NCBI RefSeq assembly: GCF_934371575.1
Contig: NZ_CAKRNY010000003.1
Coordinates: 62,001-126,000 of the forward strand
Direction: 5' to 3'
Source of the DNA: an uncultured Blautia sp.
GTDB taxonomy: Bacteria > Bacillota > Clostridia > Lachnospirales > Lachnospiraceae
Length of the DNA stretch: 64,000 nt
Both the position numbers and the translations under genes were made by a program. How positions within the stretch are numbered: position 1 is the stretch's first letter; the number at the start of each line of letters is the position of its first letter. A model generated the notes under the pieces. That model was not told the origin of the DNA. It made no database searches and saw only the letters and a program-made list of their open reading frames with translations. This document shows, one piece after another, positions 1-8,153 of this stretch.

Positions 1-270
1 CTCATCATATATCCACAGCTCCAGGTCATTTTCCCGTGCTTTATCCACACAGAATTTCACATCCTCCATCCATTCTGTGGAAAGATATTCCGTCTCCAGA
101 CCTTCCCGGGAATGAATAAAAAATCCACCCATTCCGGCTTTCTTAAATCCTTCAATCTGCTCTCCCAGATTTTCCTTTTGCAGTTTGTCATTCCATCCCC
201 AGAAAGGAGCACTCCGGTACTCCTTTGGCGGATTCTTAATCATACTCTTTACCTTATCCAATGTGCCCAT
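1..270 (-). CDS. Glycosyl hydrolase, N-terminal part (runs off window)
   Basis: Only the first 90 codons are in the window. The start ATG at 270 follows AGGAGG at a 7 nt spacing. The protein opens with a P-x-x-Y-R-x-x-P-F-W-G-W-N-D segment, then a G-M-G-G-F-F-I-H-S-R-E-G-L stretch, and ends at the window edge in L-W-I-Y-D-E. This pattern is typical of the large, mostly uncharacterised glycosidases related to GH106-type rhamnosidases, where the stretch forms the first strands of the catalytic barrel. There is no signal peptide, so it should be cytosolic. It follows the TRAP/lyase operon on the same strand, suggesting it works on an oligosaccharide or glycoside linked to that transporter's substrate. 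The exact family is uncertain because the catalytic residues lie outside the window. Confidence 0.6.
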   Translation of the reverse strand, partial: MGTLDKVKSMIKNPPKEYRSAPFWGWNDKLQKENLGEQIEGFKKAGMGGFFIHSREGLETEYLSTEWMEDVKFCVDKARENDLELWIYDE

Positions 271-337
271 TTTTCAGTCCTCCTCTTATAGTCTAAGACA
301 CAGTTTCTGCCACTTTTGCAGCTCTCCAAAACGCACG

Positions 338-364
338 AAAAGGGACTGCAAAACAGTCCCTTTT
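338..364 (-). terminator. Terminator after the TRAP operon
   Basis: Perfect 11-bp inverted repeat AAAAGGGACTG / CAGTCCCTTTT with a 5-nt loop, lying 22 nt after the stop codon of the large TRAP permease. The A/T ends make it usable as an intrinsic terminator on the minus strand, and it separates the transporter operon from the glycosidase gene. Confidence 0.75.
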
Positions 365-385
365 CCAACTACCCAAGTTCATATT

Positions 386-1672
386 TTACATGAAGTTGTT
401 AGGTATAAACATAATAATATCCGGTACATAAGTAACCAGGAACAACAGCCCGATCATAATAAGTACCATCGGCAAAATCTCCCGTATGACACCCTTGATC
501 TTCGTTTTTCCAAGTCCCGAAACAATAAACAGCAGCATACCAAATGGCGGTGTGGAAAGACCGATCATCATGTTCAGGCAGATTACAACGCCGAAATGAA
601 CAAGGTCAATACCCATAGCCTGTACCAACGGAAGAACCATTGGTACGAATACCAGCTGGATCGTACTTACATCAAGTACACAGCCAAGAAGCAGGAATAC
701 GATGTTTACGATAAGCAGGAAAATGTACTTGTTATCTGTGATTCCCATAACCAGGCTTGCAACAACTCTCGGAACCTGCTCCAGAGAGATGATGTAAGAG
801 AACAGCATGGAAGTTCCACAAAGGAGAGCCAGTGTAGCTGTGTTGGCAGCGGATTTCTTAATGATACCCCAAAGCTTTTTCCATCCCAGTGTTTTGTAAA
901 TCAGTGCAGAGATGATCAGTGCATATGCAGAAGCAACAGCACCAGCCTCTGTAGGAGTACAGATACCGGAATAAATTCCACCAAGAAGAATAACAACTGT
1001 AAAAAGTGCCGGAAGAGCCTGCAGTGTAGCTTTCAGAAACTCTCTCTTGCTCATGACAACACCAGCCGGATAATTTCTCTTATGAGAAATAAACGCAACG
1101 TAGATCATAAGAAGAATGGCAAGTAAAACGCCAGGAACCATACCACCCATGAACAGCTTACCAATGGAAGCACCAGACAACATGGCATAAATAACCATTG
1201 GAATACTTGGCGGGAAAATCGGTCCTACAGTTGCAGAAGCGGCTGTGATGGCACAGCTGAACTCTGCGTCGTAACCCTCTTTTTTCATCTGGTCGATCTC
1301 CATCAGACCAATACCGGAAGCATCTGCAATAGCAGAACCGGTCATACCGGAGAAAATAAGGGAAATAAATACGTTAACTTGTGCTGTACCACCTTTTAAT
1401 CTTCCAAGAAGACCATTACAGAAGGAGAACAGCTTGTCTGTTACCTCACCCTCGTTCAGCACATTTGCCATGAAAATAAACAGCGGAGCTGCAAGCATGG
1501 TGTAGTTTGCAAACATGTTACCGGTGATAACAGTAAACACCTGGCCCAGCTTATCCGGGGCTGCAAGCAGGAAATATGTAATAGAAGCTGCAAGCATGGA
1601 AAAAGAAACAGGCATACGGATTATGAAGCAAATAGCCATAACCACAAACAGCATGATAATCGGCATACTCAT
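386..1672 (-). CDS. dctM: TRAP transporter large permease (DctM family)
   Basis: 428 residues, the usual length of DctM-type subunits, and almost entirely hydrophobic with about 12 membrane segments. It is the ion-coupled channel of a tripartite ATP-independent periplasmic-type transporter, which imports organic or sugar acids delivered by the binding protein. Conserved features seen include the G-x-I-F-P-P-S-I-P-M loop near residue 150 and an N-terminal F-x-I-R-M-P-V-S-F segment. Its start overlaps the stop of the small permease by 4 nt, so the two are translationally coupled. The neighbouring DapA/NanA-type lyase suggests a sialic acid-like or keto-deoxy sugar acid substrate, which is inference. 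Confidence 0.93.
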   Translation of the reverse strand: MSMPIIMLFVVMAICFIIRMPVSFSMLAASITYFLLAAPDKLGQVFTVITGNMFANYTMLAAPLFIFMANVLNEGEVTDKLFSFCNGLLGRLKGGTAQVNVFISLIFSGMTGSAIADASGIGLMEIDQMKKEGYDAEFSCAITAASATVGPIFPPSIPMVIYAMLSGASIGKLFMGGMVPGVLLAILLMIYVAFISHKRNYPAGVVMSKREFLKATLQALPALFTVVILLGGIYSGICTPTEAGAVASAYALIISALIYKTLGWKKLWGIIKKSAANTATLALLCGTSMLFSYIISLEQVPRVVASLVMGITDNKYIFLLIVNIVFLLLGCVLDVSTIQLVFVPMVLPLVQAMGIDLVHFGVVICLNMMIGLSTPPFGMLLFIVSGLGKTKIKGVIREILPMVLIMIGLLFLVTYVPDIIMFIPNNFM

Positions 1673-2163
1673 GATTCTTTTCCTCCTTCCTTGTATTCTT
1701 TAAAAGCATTTCTGATGTTGATGCAGGTTCTTACAATAATCTCTGCAAGCATGTACATAAAAGGTGCAAATACTACTGTATATGGAAGCTTCAGCACACC
1801 TGTCACCATCTTCTTTCCGATCATGGAATGGAAACACGGCACGAAGCATACTACCAGCAGTATCAGCAGAAATACGTTATAAATTACTTTAAAAATAAAC
1901 TGGGTACGCGGTTTTACGGAATCATAAACCAGACCGAATACAACGTGTTCATCAGCTTCCATTGCTTTTCCAACGCCGAAGAACATGGTCCACATATATC
2001 CCAGTACAGATACCTCATAGCTCCAGGTTACAGGAGTTTTGAAAAAATATCTGGAGACGATTGTTACCATAAATGTAAGGAAAATTACCAGGAACGTAAT
2101 ATTGGGAATTGTTACGCCCAGGAAATCAACGATCTTTTTCCCGATCTTCTTTAAATTATCCAC
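1669..2163 (-). CDS. dctQ: TRAP transporter small permease (DctQ family)
   Basis: 164 residues with four predicted membrane helices, the standard layout of the DctQ subunit that helps the large permease dock the binding protein. The N-terminal K-x-G-K-K-I-V-D-F-L-G region is followed by a helix and a conserved R-Y-F-F-K-T-P-V-T-W-S-Y-E segment characteristic of the family. It lies between the binding protein gene (58 nt upstream, with a hairpin between them) and dctM (4-nt overlap). The three genes form one transcription unit with the lyase gene. Confidence 0.92.
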   Translation of the reverse strand: MDNLKKIGKKIVDFLGVTIPNITFLVIFLTFMVTIVSRYFFKTPVTWSYEVSVLGYMWTMFFGVGKAMEADEHVVFGLVYDSVKPRTQFIFKVIYNVFLLILLVVCFVPCFHSMIGKKMVTGVLKLPYTVVFAPFMYMLAEIIVRTCINIRNAFKEYKEGGKES

Positions 2164-2189
2164 AGTTTTCTCTCCCTTTTGTCCAAAAA

Positions 2190-2213
2190 TCCCAGGCCGC
2201 CTGCAGCCTGGGA
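2190..2213 (-). terminator. Intercistronic hairpin between TRAP binding protein and permeases
   Basis: Inverted repeat TCCCAGGC / GCCTGGGA flanked by A4 and T4 runs, between the dctP stop codon and the dctQ start. On the minus strand it is followed by TTTTTGG. Such partial terminators are common after binding-protein genes and lower permease expression relative to the binding protein; that role here is inferred. Confidence 0.65.
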
Positions 2214-2221
2214 CTTTTCAT

Positions 2222-3268
2222 TTACTCTTCTGCTGTTGTACCAGCCATAGCCTGGATTTCATTGTAAAGATCCATATCCCAGTCTTTGATCATTTCTTCG
2301 TTTTCCATGTACTTAGCCTGAACTTTTTCTTTGAACTCGTTGATGTCAGGATATGTAACGGTAAGTCCCTGCTCCTCGAAGAATTTGATCAGCTCTGCTT
2401 CTCTGTCAATTCTTGCTGTATCATTTACGTCTCTTGCATATTCCATAGCCTCTGTAACAGCTTCCTGCTGAGCCTCTGTCATCTCGTTCCAGGTGTCACC
2501 GTTGATACATGGCATAATAGAATCAACTACGTGATTTGTGATTGCAATATATTTTGTTACTTCATAGAATTTTGCACTCTCAATACTTGGAAGCGGATTG
2601 TCCTGTGCATCTACAGCGCCAGTCTGAAGTGCAGTGTACAGCTCACTGAAGGAAAGTGGTGTCGGGTTTGCACCAAGTGCCTCACCAAGGAACAGCCATG
2701 CCTCAGAGTTCGGCATACGGAGAAGTAATCCACTCATGTCATCATAGCAGTTAACTTCTTTCTCTCTTGTGTTGATTACACGGCTTCCAAGATAGAAGCT
2801 GGAAAGAGGTTTAATATTAAGCTTTTCTTCGATTTCCGGACGAATCTTCTCAGTTCCGATTTCGCCATTAAGAACGCTTGTCATATGCTCATAGGAGCTG
2901 AACAGATATCCGGAAGCAAACATACTGTAAGATGGAATCTGTGTTGCAATTGTCGGGAAGGAAATATAAGCCAGGTCAGCATCTCCGTTAAGAAGTGCAT
3001 CAAACTCGTTTTCAGAAGAAAACAGGGAACCATTGTCGTAACATTTACATGTAACGGAACCACCGGATAATTCTTCTACTTTATCAGCGAATGCATACAT
3101 AGCCTCTGTATGGGAGTCACCGCTTACAGATACAGATGTAAAAATCAGCTCTACTGCAGGATCATTTGCTGCTGCGGCATCTGCTGCCTGCACGCTGATA
3201 CTTCCTGTTACCAGCATAGTTGCTGCCATAACTGTTGATAATACTGCTGCCATTAATCTTTTCTTCAT
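2222..3268 (-). CDS. dctP: TRAP transporter substrate-binding protein (DctP family)
   Basis: 348 residues. A basic start and hydrophobic core end in an Ala-rich cleavage site near residue 28, a type I signal peptide rather than a lipobox. The mature part is a DctP fold with the conserved segments around F-A-D-K-V-E-E-L-S-G-G, L-R-M-P-N-S-E-A-W, and T-P-L-S-F-S-E-L-Y-T-A-L-Q-T-G-A-V-D-A-Q-D-N-P. The arginine in L-R-M-P-N normally salt-bridges the substrate carboxylate, so the ligand should be an acid. The start follows AGGAGG at 9 nt. An ATTATA motif (TATAAT on the minus strand) at 3291-3296 could be an extra promoter, but no matching -35 box is clear. Confidence 0.93.
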   Translation of the reverse strand: MKKRLMAAVLSTVMAATMLVTGSISVQAADAAAANDPAVELIFTSVSVSGDSHTEAMYAFADKVEELSGGSVTCKCYDNGSLFSSENEFDALLNGDADLAYISFPTIATQIPSYSMFASGYLFSSYEHMTSVLNGEIGTEKIRPEIEEKLNIKPLSSFYLGSRVINTREKEVNCYDDMSGLLLRMPNSEAWLFLGEALGANPTPLSFSELYTALQTGAVDAQDNPLPSIESAKFYEVTKYIAITNHVVDSIMPCINGDTWNEMTEAQQEAVTEAMEYARDVNDTARIDREAELIKFFEEQGLTVTYPDINEFKEKVQAKYMENEEMIKDWDMDLYNEIQAMAGTTAEE

Positions 3269-3344
3269 TTTTTCTTCCTCCTGTTTTTACATTATACATG
3301 CTTTTACTATTTTATTATGAAATACCCTCTAATGTAATTTTTTT

Positions 3345-4268
3345 TTATTTTGCAAAAAAGTTCTTGCGGAATGTATCTGTAATCGCACAGAATTCTTCAA
3401 TTTCCAGTTTCTTGCTGCCTGTAAGCAGTTTATAATCCTGCTTTCTGGACTGAAGTGTCATCGGTACACCAACCAGATTCATATGATACTTACTGTTCAC
3501 CGGATATACCTGGCACTCAACCATGGACGCTGCACCAAGGAAATTCATCATCTCCTGCGCTCTTTCCGGCTGCTCCTTATAATTCTTGCAAAGCCATACA
3601 TAAAGATCCGGATGGAAGTTTGCCATAACCCCTGAATATCCTGCACATCCCATTTCCATACTTCTCAAAAGTGTAGCTGCGTTTGCATTGAAAATCTTTA
3701 ATCCAGTTCCCTCAACGGCCTTGCATTTTGCTTCCAGCTGATCCAGGTCGCAGCAGGTATCCTTCAAAAATGCAAATTTCTCAGTCTCAGCACACCATTT
3801 CAGAAGTTCCGGGGACAAAAGTCTCTTATATGGTGCCGGACACTCATAAACACCGAACATATCTCCATCAATATGGTCCAGAAGATACTCAATGTTCTTT
3901 TTAGCTACATCTTCGCTTTCATTCTCTTTTGCAAACTGATTGGAAATAAATACATATGCATCCACACCTGCATCAATTACTGTCTGTGCCTCACGGATCT
4001 GATCCTCCACTTTTTCAGCACAGTGTCCGGATGCAATCACTCCCATATGCTTCGGTGTGTTATCAATGATAAATTTTGCAAGCTCCACTCGTTCCTGTGG
4101 ACTCAGCTCAAACATTTCACTGGACTGGCATACTGAAAAGATTCCATCAACGCCATTCCTGTCATACCACTCAATAATTCTGAGAACTGCATCATAATCA
4201 ATCTTATTATCCTCTGTGAATGGTGTGATCATAACCGGCCATACGCCGCCTGCAATTGTTTTTTTCAT
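3345..4268 (-). CDS. DapA/NanA-family lyase (Schiff-base class I aldolase)
   Basis: 307 residues from the ATG at 4268, chosen because AGGGAG lies just upstream; the longer reading from 4304 has no ribosome site. The fold is that of dihydrodipicolinate synthase and N-acetylneuraminate lyase, enzymes that make or cleave a C-C bond next to a pyruvate-derived keto group. The Schiff-base lysine is K169 (in F-L-K-D) and the catalytic tyrosine Y141 (in V-Y-E-C-P). The usual G-x-x-G-E pyruvate loop is changed to Q-S-S-E-M at residues 48-52, so the substrate may differ from sialic acid. It leads the TRAP operon, fitting cleavage of the imported sugar acid. A divergent AraC regulator faces it. Confidence 0.85.
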   Translation of the reverse strand: MKKTIAGGVWPVMITPFTEDNKIDYDAVLRIIEWYDRNGVDGIFSVCQSSEMFELSPQERVELAKFIIDNTPKHMGVIASGHCAEKVEDQIREAQTVIDAGVDAYVFISNQFAKENESEDVAKKNIEYLLDHIDGDMFGVYECPAPYKRLLSPELLKWCAETEKFAFLKDTCCDLDQLEAKCKAVEGTGLKIFNANAATLLRSMEMGCAGYSGVMANFHPDLYVWLCKNYKEQPERAQEMMNFLGAASMVECQVYPVNSKYHMNLVGVPMTLQSRKQDYKLLTGSKKLEIEEFCAITDTFRKNFFAK

Positions 4269-4312
4269 TCTCTTCTCCCTCTTGCTGTCATTCATGCTTC
4301 GCAACTGCGCAA

Positions 4313-4341
4313 TTGCTTTTCAACTGTGTTTATAGTATAAT
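4313..4341 (+). promoter_or_regulatory. Promoter for the AraC regulator gene
   Basis: TTGCTT at 4313-4318 and a consensus TATAAT at 4336-4341 with a 17-nt spacer, reading toward the regulator gene and leaving a leader of about 90 nt. The opposite strand of the same interval must carry the lyase/TRAP promoter, for which only a TATACT-like -10 box is visible, as expected for an activator-dependent promoter. Confidence 0.6.
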
Positions 4342-4436
4342 CTAAATAAATTAAAATTGCTTTCAGCAAAATATTTAGTACTATTTTATAATTCATCACC
4401 ATATAGACTTGAAATTTGCAATAAGAGGCGGCTTGA

Positions 4437-5342
4437 ATGGAACAGGAAATATTTGACGACTACGTATGGAACGAACACAAAAAAATACTGACTGCAGACA
4501 AACATAAAATTCCGGGACTGAAAAATCTCTCCCACTTCACACCCATGGCACCGGGTATTCCGGTTCCCCTTCATTATCACTCCGACATTCTGGAACTTCA
4601 TTTTATGGTAAAAGGTCAGCGCAAGACTTACATTATGAAGGGTGGAGTCCGCACCAGCTACTGTGCCACAGGAAATAATCTTTTCATCACAATGCCTTAT
4701 GAACTTCACACAACCGGACGTATTGCCCAGAACCGCTGTGAATTTTTTGCCATGCAGCTGGATCTGAAAGAGCACGATAATTTTCTCGGTCTGAATCAGC
4801 ATTACAGTAATATCCTCTGTCACCGCCTTCTGAATATGGATAAGCATTTATACCATGTAGGCAGCTCCCAGATTTCCATGCTGCGGACTGCATTTAATCT
4901 GATTTCTTATGGTAATGAGGAGGATACCATTGCCGGGGTCCAGTATCTTACATGTGTTCTTGCCAGCCTGTATTATCTCACTGCGGTTCCTGAACAGGAG
5001 CTGACCAGTGAACAGCTGAACAACAATCTGGGAGAAGCACTGAAATATATTGAACAAAATATTGAAAATCCCATCACCCTTCAGGAGCTTGCTCAGGTGT
5101 CCAACTACTCTCTTTCCAGATTCAAGACCAAATTTAAAGAAGAGCTTGGCATCACACCGGCAGAATACATTACGCTCCAGAAAATGGATCGCGCGCAGAT
5201 GCTTCTGAAAACCACAGACAGCTCCATCACGGACATTGCCTATCAGCTTGGCTTTTCTTCCAGCAACTATTTCTGCTCTGTTTTCAAAAAAACTCTGAGC
5301 TATAGCCCTGCAGCCTATCGGAAAAGCTTCACACAGCCCTGA
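4437..5342 (+). CDS. AraC family transcriptional regulator with cupin sensor
   Basis: 301 residues. The N-terminal half is a cupin-type ligand domain (H-Y-H-S-D-I-L-E-L-H near residue 46), and residues about 200-298 are the double helix-turn-helix of AraC/XylS proteins, including D-I-A-Y-Q-L-G-F-S-S-S-N-Y-F and the terminal S-P-A-A-Y-R-K. It is divergent from the lyase/TRAP operon across a 168-nt region and is probably its substrate-responsive activator. There is a GAGGCGG ribosome site before the ATG. The gene ends at a strong bidirectional terminator. Confidence 0.9.
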   Translation: MEQEIFDDYVWNEHKKILTADKHKIPGLKNLSHFTPMAPGIPVPLHYHSDILELHFMVKGQRKTYIMKGGVRTSYCATGNNLFITMPYELHTTGRIAQNRCEFFAMQLDLKEHDNFLGLNQHYSNILCHRLLNMDKHLYHVGSSQISMLRTAFNLISYGNEEDTIAGVQYLTCVLASLYYLTAVPEQELTSEQLNNNLGEALKYIEQNIENPITLQELAQVSNYSLSRFKTKFKEELGITPAEYITLQKMDRAQMLLKTTDSSITDIAYQLGFSSSNYFCSVFKKTLSYSPAAYRKSFTQP

Positions 5343-5363
5343 TTTAACCGGATCAATAATAAC

Positions 5364-5407
5364 AAAGCGGCAGCAGATTCTGCCTTTACAGAATCTGCTG
5401 CCGCTTT
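5364..5407. terminator. Bidirectional terminator between araC-type gene and sulfotransferase operon
   Basis: Perfect 19-bp stem AAAGCGGCAGCAGATTCTG with a 6-nt loop and flanking A and T runs, lying between two converging genes. It serves both strands. Confidence 0.92.
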
Positions 5408-5424
5408 TTGAGGGTGTTTTTCAA

Positions 5425-7398
5425 TTAATATCTATATCCACTATTATAAAGAACGCCGTCCAGTTCCAGATAAATATCCCATTCCTGACCTTCCAGACCA
5501 TCTACAGAGGTCCAGCCCTTTACAGTAACATTTGTTCCATTGTCACCGGCAGCTGCTGTCTGAGTCAGATTATAAGCCCGCTTGGAATCACCGCTTACCA
5601 GGATCATTTTTCCCGGCACCAGCTGATCTGCGGCAGCCTCCGTCTGATAGCTTCCGTTCACACTGATCTTACTTCCGTCCAGAACAAAATCCCAGCCATC
5701 TGCCAGGGCTTTCGCCTTGCTTACATCTGCTTCGCTTTCCTCATAGCTTGTCTCTCCGAGGGAGCCGTACACCTCCGGAACAGCGCTTACATCATATTTG
5801 CCCTCTGTGTAAAGGGGCATGCGGAAGGAACGATAGGTAAGCGCATTGTAAGTATCACCGGAGATCGTAAGCTCAAAGCTTAATTCTCCATTATCCACCT
5901 GATCAATATGTGTAGTCTTGGTAAGTCCGGGTACGAACATATCCTTCGGATAATAGTCACTTCTGTCTTCCTCGTCGCTGTGTAAATGGGAGCCGGCTGT
6001 GATCCACAGGTGATCCTTGGTCCCATCCAGGGAAACCACACCGGAGATCCAGTCTGCATACCAGTCTGCTCCCCGCTCTTTTCCATACTCTGTTACCTGT
6101 GAAGCAGTCATATTCTCAGTGTCAATATGGTAAACAACAGCTCTTGAGTATACATCATCTCCACTTACCCGATTGTCACCGTCTGCACGTTTTACCTTTG
6201 CCGTGCCATTATCAAAAAGGGCAATATCTCCGTTATCCAGAATGGAAACATTATGCTGGGCATAAAACCACTCGAAATCCTCCCCTTCCGGTTCAAAGAA
6301 ATAAGACTGATATTCTTCTCCCCATCCGTCAGGATCTCCCAGAATCCATGCCAGAGATTTATCTTCCATCTTCACTGCAACAACAGCATCCTTGTGTCTT
6401 GCAGAAAGAAGAACCAGGTCATTTTCAGCATCGTAGGCAAGACCATTATTATGGAACCAGTCAGCCTCCTCACTTCCGTCTGTATCCATGGAAGCAGACT
6501 GTCCATCCTCCATTCCCACAAGATCTTTCATATCCAGTTCCCATACCACATCACCGGTTTTGCGGTCAATTTCCACCACATAATCTTCCACAGTGCTAAG
6601 ATCAGGACTGTCTGAAGCTACCAGTAAATTGCCGTTTGGCATTTCCACAAAATCATGATGCTGTCCGCCGGGGATCATATACTCGCTGTAAATTTTCCCC
6701 ATCAGATCAACTTCTATCATTCCTTCTTTATAGTAGCTTGGTTTCAAAATGTAGGAGGCCGGCATAAGAAGATGTCCGTTTTCCAGCTGATGAATGCCAA
6801 GCGTACCGCCCATCTTGGTATAGAAGCGAATATCTCCTGCCGCATCTACTGCATAAAGGGAACCCATGGTACAACATACAAAGGTCAGATTTGTATAATC
6901 ATAGCTTGCTTCACTTTTCATCTCGGCTGTGATCGTTCCGTAATCTACATTGATATCCTCAGTAGTTACCTCAAAGGAGGCTGAAGTTCCATCATCCAGT
7001 GTGATCACAACTTCTGTGGTGTCATTGTTATACAGTCCGTAAATCGGAACAATATGATCTTTTTCTGCATCAAATGTGCCGGTCACATCATTCTCTGCTG
7101 ATTTTCCTTTCACAGTAACCGTTCCGCCACAGGCTTCTTCTGTGGAAAAAACAGCCACTGCACTTAACGGTGATGTCCCGTATGGATTTACTACGATCAA
7201 AGCTTCTTCCAGAGAATAGCCATTCTGTGCTTCCTGAAGAAGAGCCTCGTCAATTGCATTCTGCTGCGCAAAACGGTCTGTAAGTTCCAGTGACGCAGCT
7301 TCTGTGTTAGTCTCTGCTGTTACCGTTGTGACTGAGCCTGCTGCCATCGTTGCCATTACAAGTATAGCAGCCAGGTTCCGATATATCCTGTTCTTCAT
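5425..7398 (-). CDS. Arylsulfate sulfotransferase (ASST), secreted
   Basis: 657 residues from the ATG at 7398, preceded by AGGAGG at 6 nt; the longer reading lacks a ribosome site and would overlap the lipoprotein gene. Residues 1-29 are a signal peptide without lipobox. An N-terminal Ig-like domain (about 60-150) precedes a six-bladed propeller. ASST enzymes move sulfate from phenolic sulfate esters to another phenol without PAPS through a sulfo-histidine. The residues expected from E. coli AssT are present: H247/H248 in Q-H-H-D-F, H316 in W-F-H-N-N, R334 in S-A-R-H, and the probable nucleophile H382 in A-Q-H-N. The C-terminus carries an extra small domain. It is the last gene of an operon led by a two-component system. 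Confidence 0.9.
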   Translation of the reverse strand: MKNRIYRNLAAILVMATMAAGSVTTVTAETNTEAASLELTDRFAQQNAIDEALLQEAQNGYSLEEALIVVNPYGTSPLSAVAVFSTEEACGGTVTVKGKSAENDVTGTFDAEKDHIVPIYGLYNNDTTEVVITLDDGTSASFEVTTEDINVDYGTITAEMKSEASYDYTNLTFVCCTMGSLYAVDAAGDIRFYTKMGGTLGIHQLENGHLLMPASYILKPSYYKEGMIEVDLMGKIYSEYMIPGGQHHDFVEMPNGNLLVASDSPDLSTVEDYVVEIDRKTGDVVWELDMKDLVGMEDGQSASMDTDGSEEADWFHNNGLAYDAENDLVLLSARHKDAVVAVKMEDKSLAWILGDPDGWGEEYQSYFFEPEGEDFEWFYAQHNVSILDNGDIALFDNGTAKVKRADGDNRVSGDDVYSRAVVYHIDTENMTASQVTEYGKERGADWYADWISGVVSLDGTKDHLWITAGSHLHSDEEDRSDYYPKDMFVPGLTKTTHIDQVDNGELSFELTISGDTYNALTYRSFRMPLYTEGKYDVSAVPEVYGSLGETSYEESEADVSKAKALADGWDFVLDGSKISVNGSYQTEAAADQLVPGKMILVSGDSKRAYNLTQTAAAGDNGTNVTVKGWTSVDGLEGQEWDIYLELDGVLYNSGYRY

Positions 7399-7417
7399 GT
7401 CAGCCTCCTGCTTTTTA

Positions 7418-8110
7418 TTACAGTGCACAGTTATACGCTTCTGCTTCAAATGGATAACTCAGTTCCAGTCCTTCTGCATTCTCATTGATCTCAAATGCGA
7501 TCCATCCTTCATTTGAGCCGAAGTTCAGTGTGGTTCCTGCCATACGTGTCATTCCCAGCTCTGTGATAAATTCATCATCCGTTCTGGTATATTCATTTCC
7601 TTCACTGTCTGTCAGCTTCAGATTCGCCCAGTCCAGACTCTCCTTACTGCCATCTTTTTCGATTTTCAGTTTGATCAGGCAGAAAGTTTTTCCGGAATCA
7701 GCCTCTTTCTTATAATCACTGGTTTCCACGCCTGTATAGCCAAGATCTACACTTACATTTTCCAGAGAATCATTTATTTCCACATCTTCAACTGTAATAT
7801 TCCATCCGGCTGCTGATACTGTATCCCCATAATTGCTGTTCGTTCTTGCAACATGAGCCTTGTCCCCTTCTCCGGAATCCTCGTCATCTGCTTCCTCATC
7901 ATCTTTGTCTGCAGATTCTGTCTCTGCGTCTGCATCGTCTGCGTCTTCTGCATCGTCTGCGTCGTCTGCACCGCCCTCGTCTGCATCGTCTTTGTCTGCA
8001 GATTCTGTTTTTGCACTGTCTTTTCCTGATTCATTTGAACTGCCGCATCCAGCCATCAGACCAGCCACCAGAACAGCTCCCATTAACGATAATAATACTT
8101 TTTTCTTCAT
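7418..8110 (-). CDS. DUF4352-type lipoprotein with acidic linker
   Basis: 230 residues. A lipobox L-M-A-G-C places the lipid-modified cysteine at residue 22. Residues about 28-85 are a low-complexity linker made almost only of Asp, Glu, Ala and Ser, and the C-terminal 130 residues form an Ig-like DUF4352 domain (motifs around A-G-W-N-I-T-V-E-D and the E-G-W-I-A-F-E end). Function is unknown in the family; such proteins sit on the outer face of the membrane. It lies between two sulfotransferase genes with short gaps (19 and 43 nt), so it may be a partner, tether or sensor for them. This is inference. Confidence 0.8.
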   Translation of the reverse strand: MKKKVLLSLMGAVLVAGLMAGCGSSNESGKDSAKTESADKDDADEGGADDADDAEDADDADAETESADKDDEEADDEDSGEGDKAHVARTNSNYGDTVSAAGWNITVEDVEINDSLENVSVDLGYTGVETSDYKKEADSGKTFCLIKLKIEKDGSKESLDWANLKLTDSEGNEYTRTDDEFITELGMTRMAGTTLNFGSNEGWIAFEINENAEGLELSYPFEAEAYNCAL

Positions 8111-8153
8111 TTTCAGACTCCTCGCTTATTTTTTATTGCTTTTCAACAGTTTT

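Noticed and set aside
185..1126. 313-codon plus-strand open frame
   Set aside because: Lies opposite the large TRAP permease, has no ribosome site and an unnatural Asn/His/Arg/Cys-rich composition; a shadow of the real gene.
7850..8030. Triplet repeat resembling a CRISPR or microsatellite array
   Set aside because: It is in frame within the lipoprotein gene and has no spacer structure; it encodes an acidic linker.
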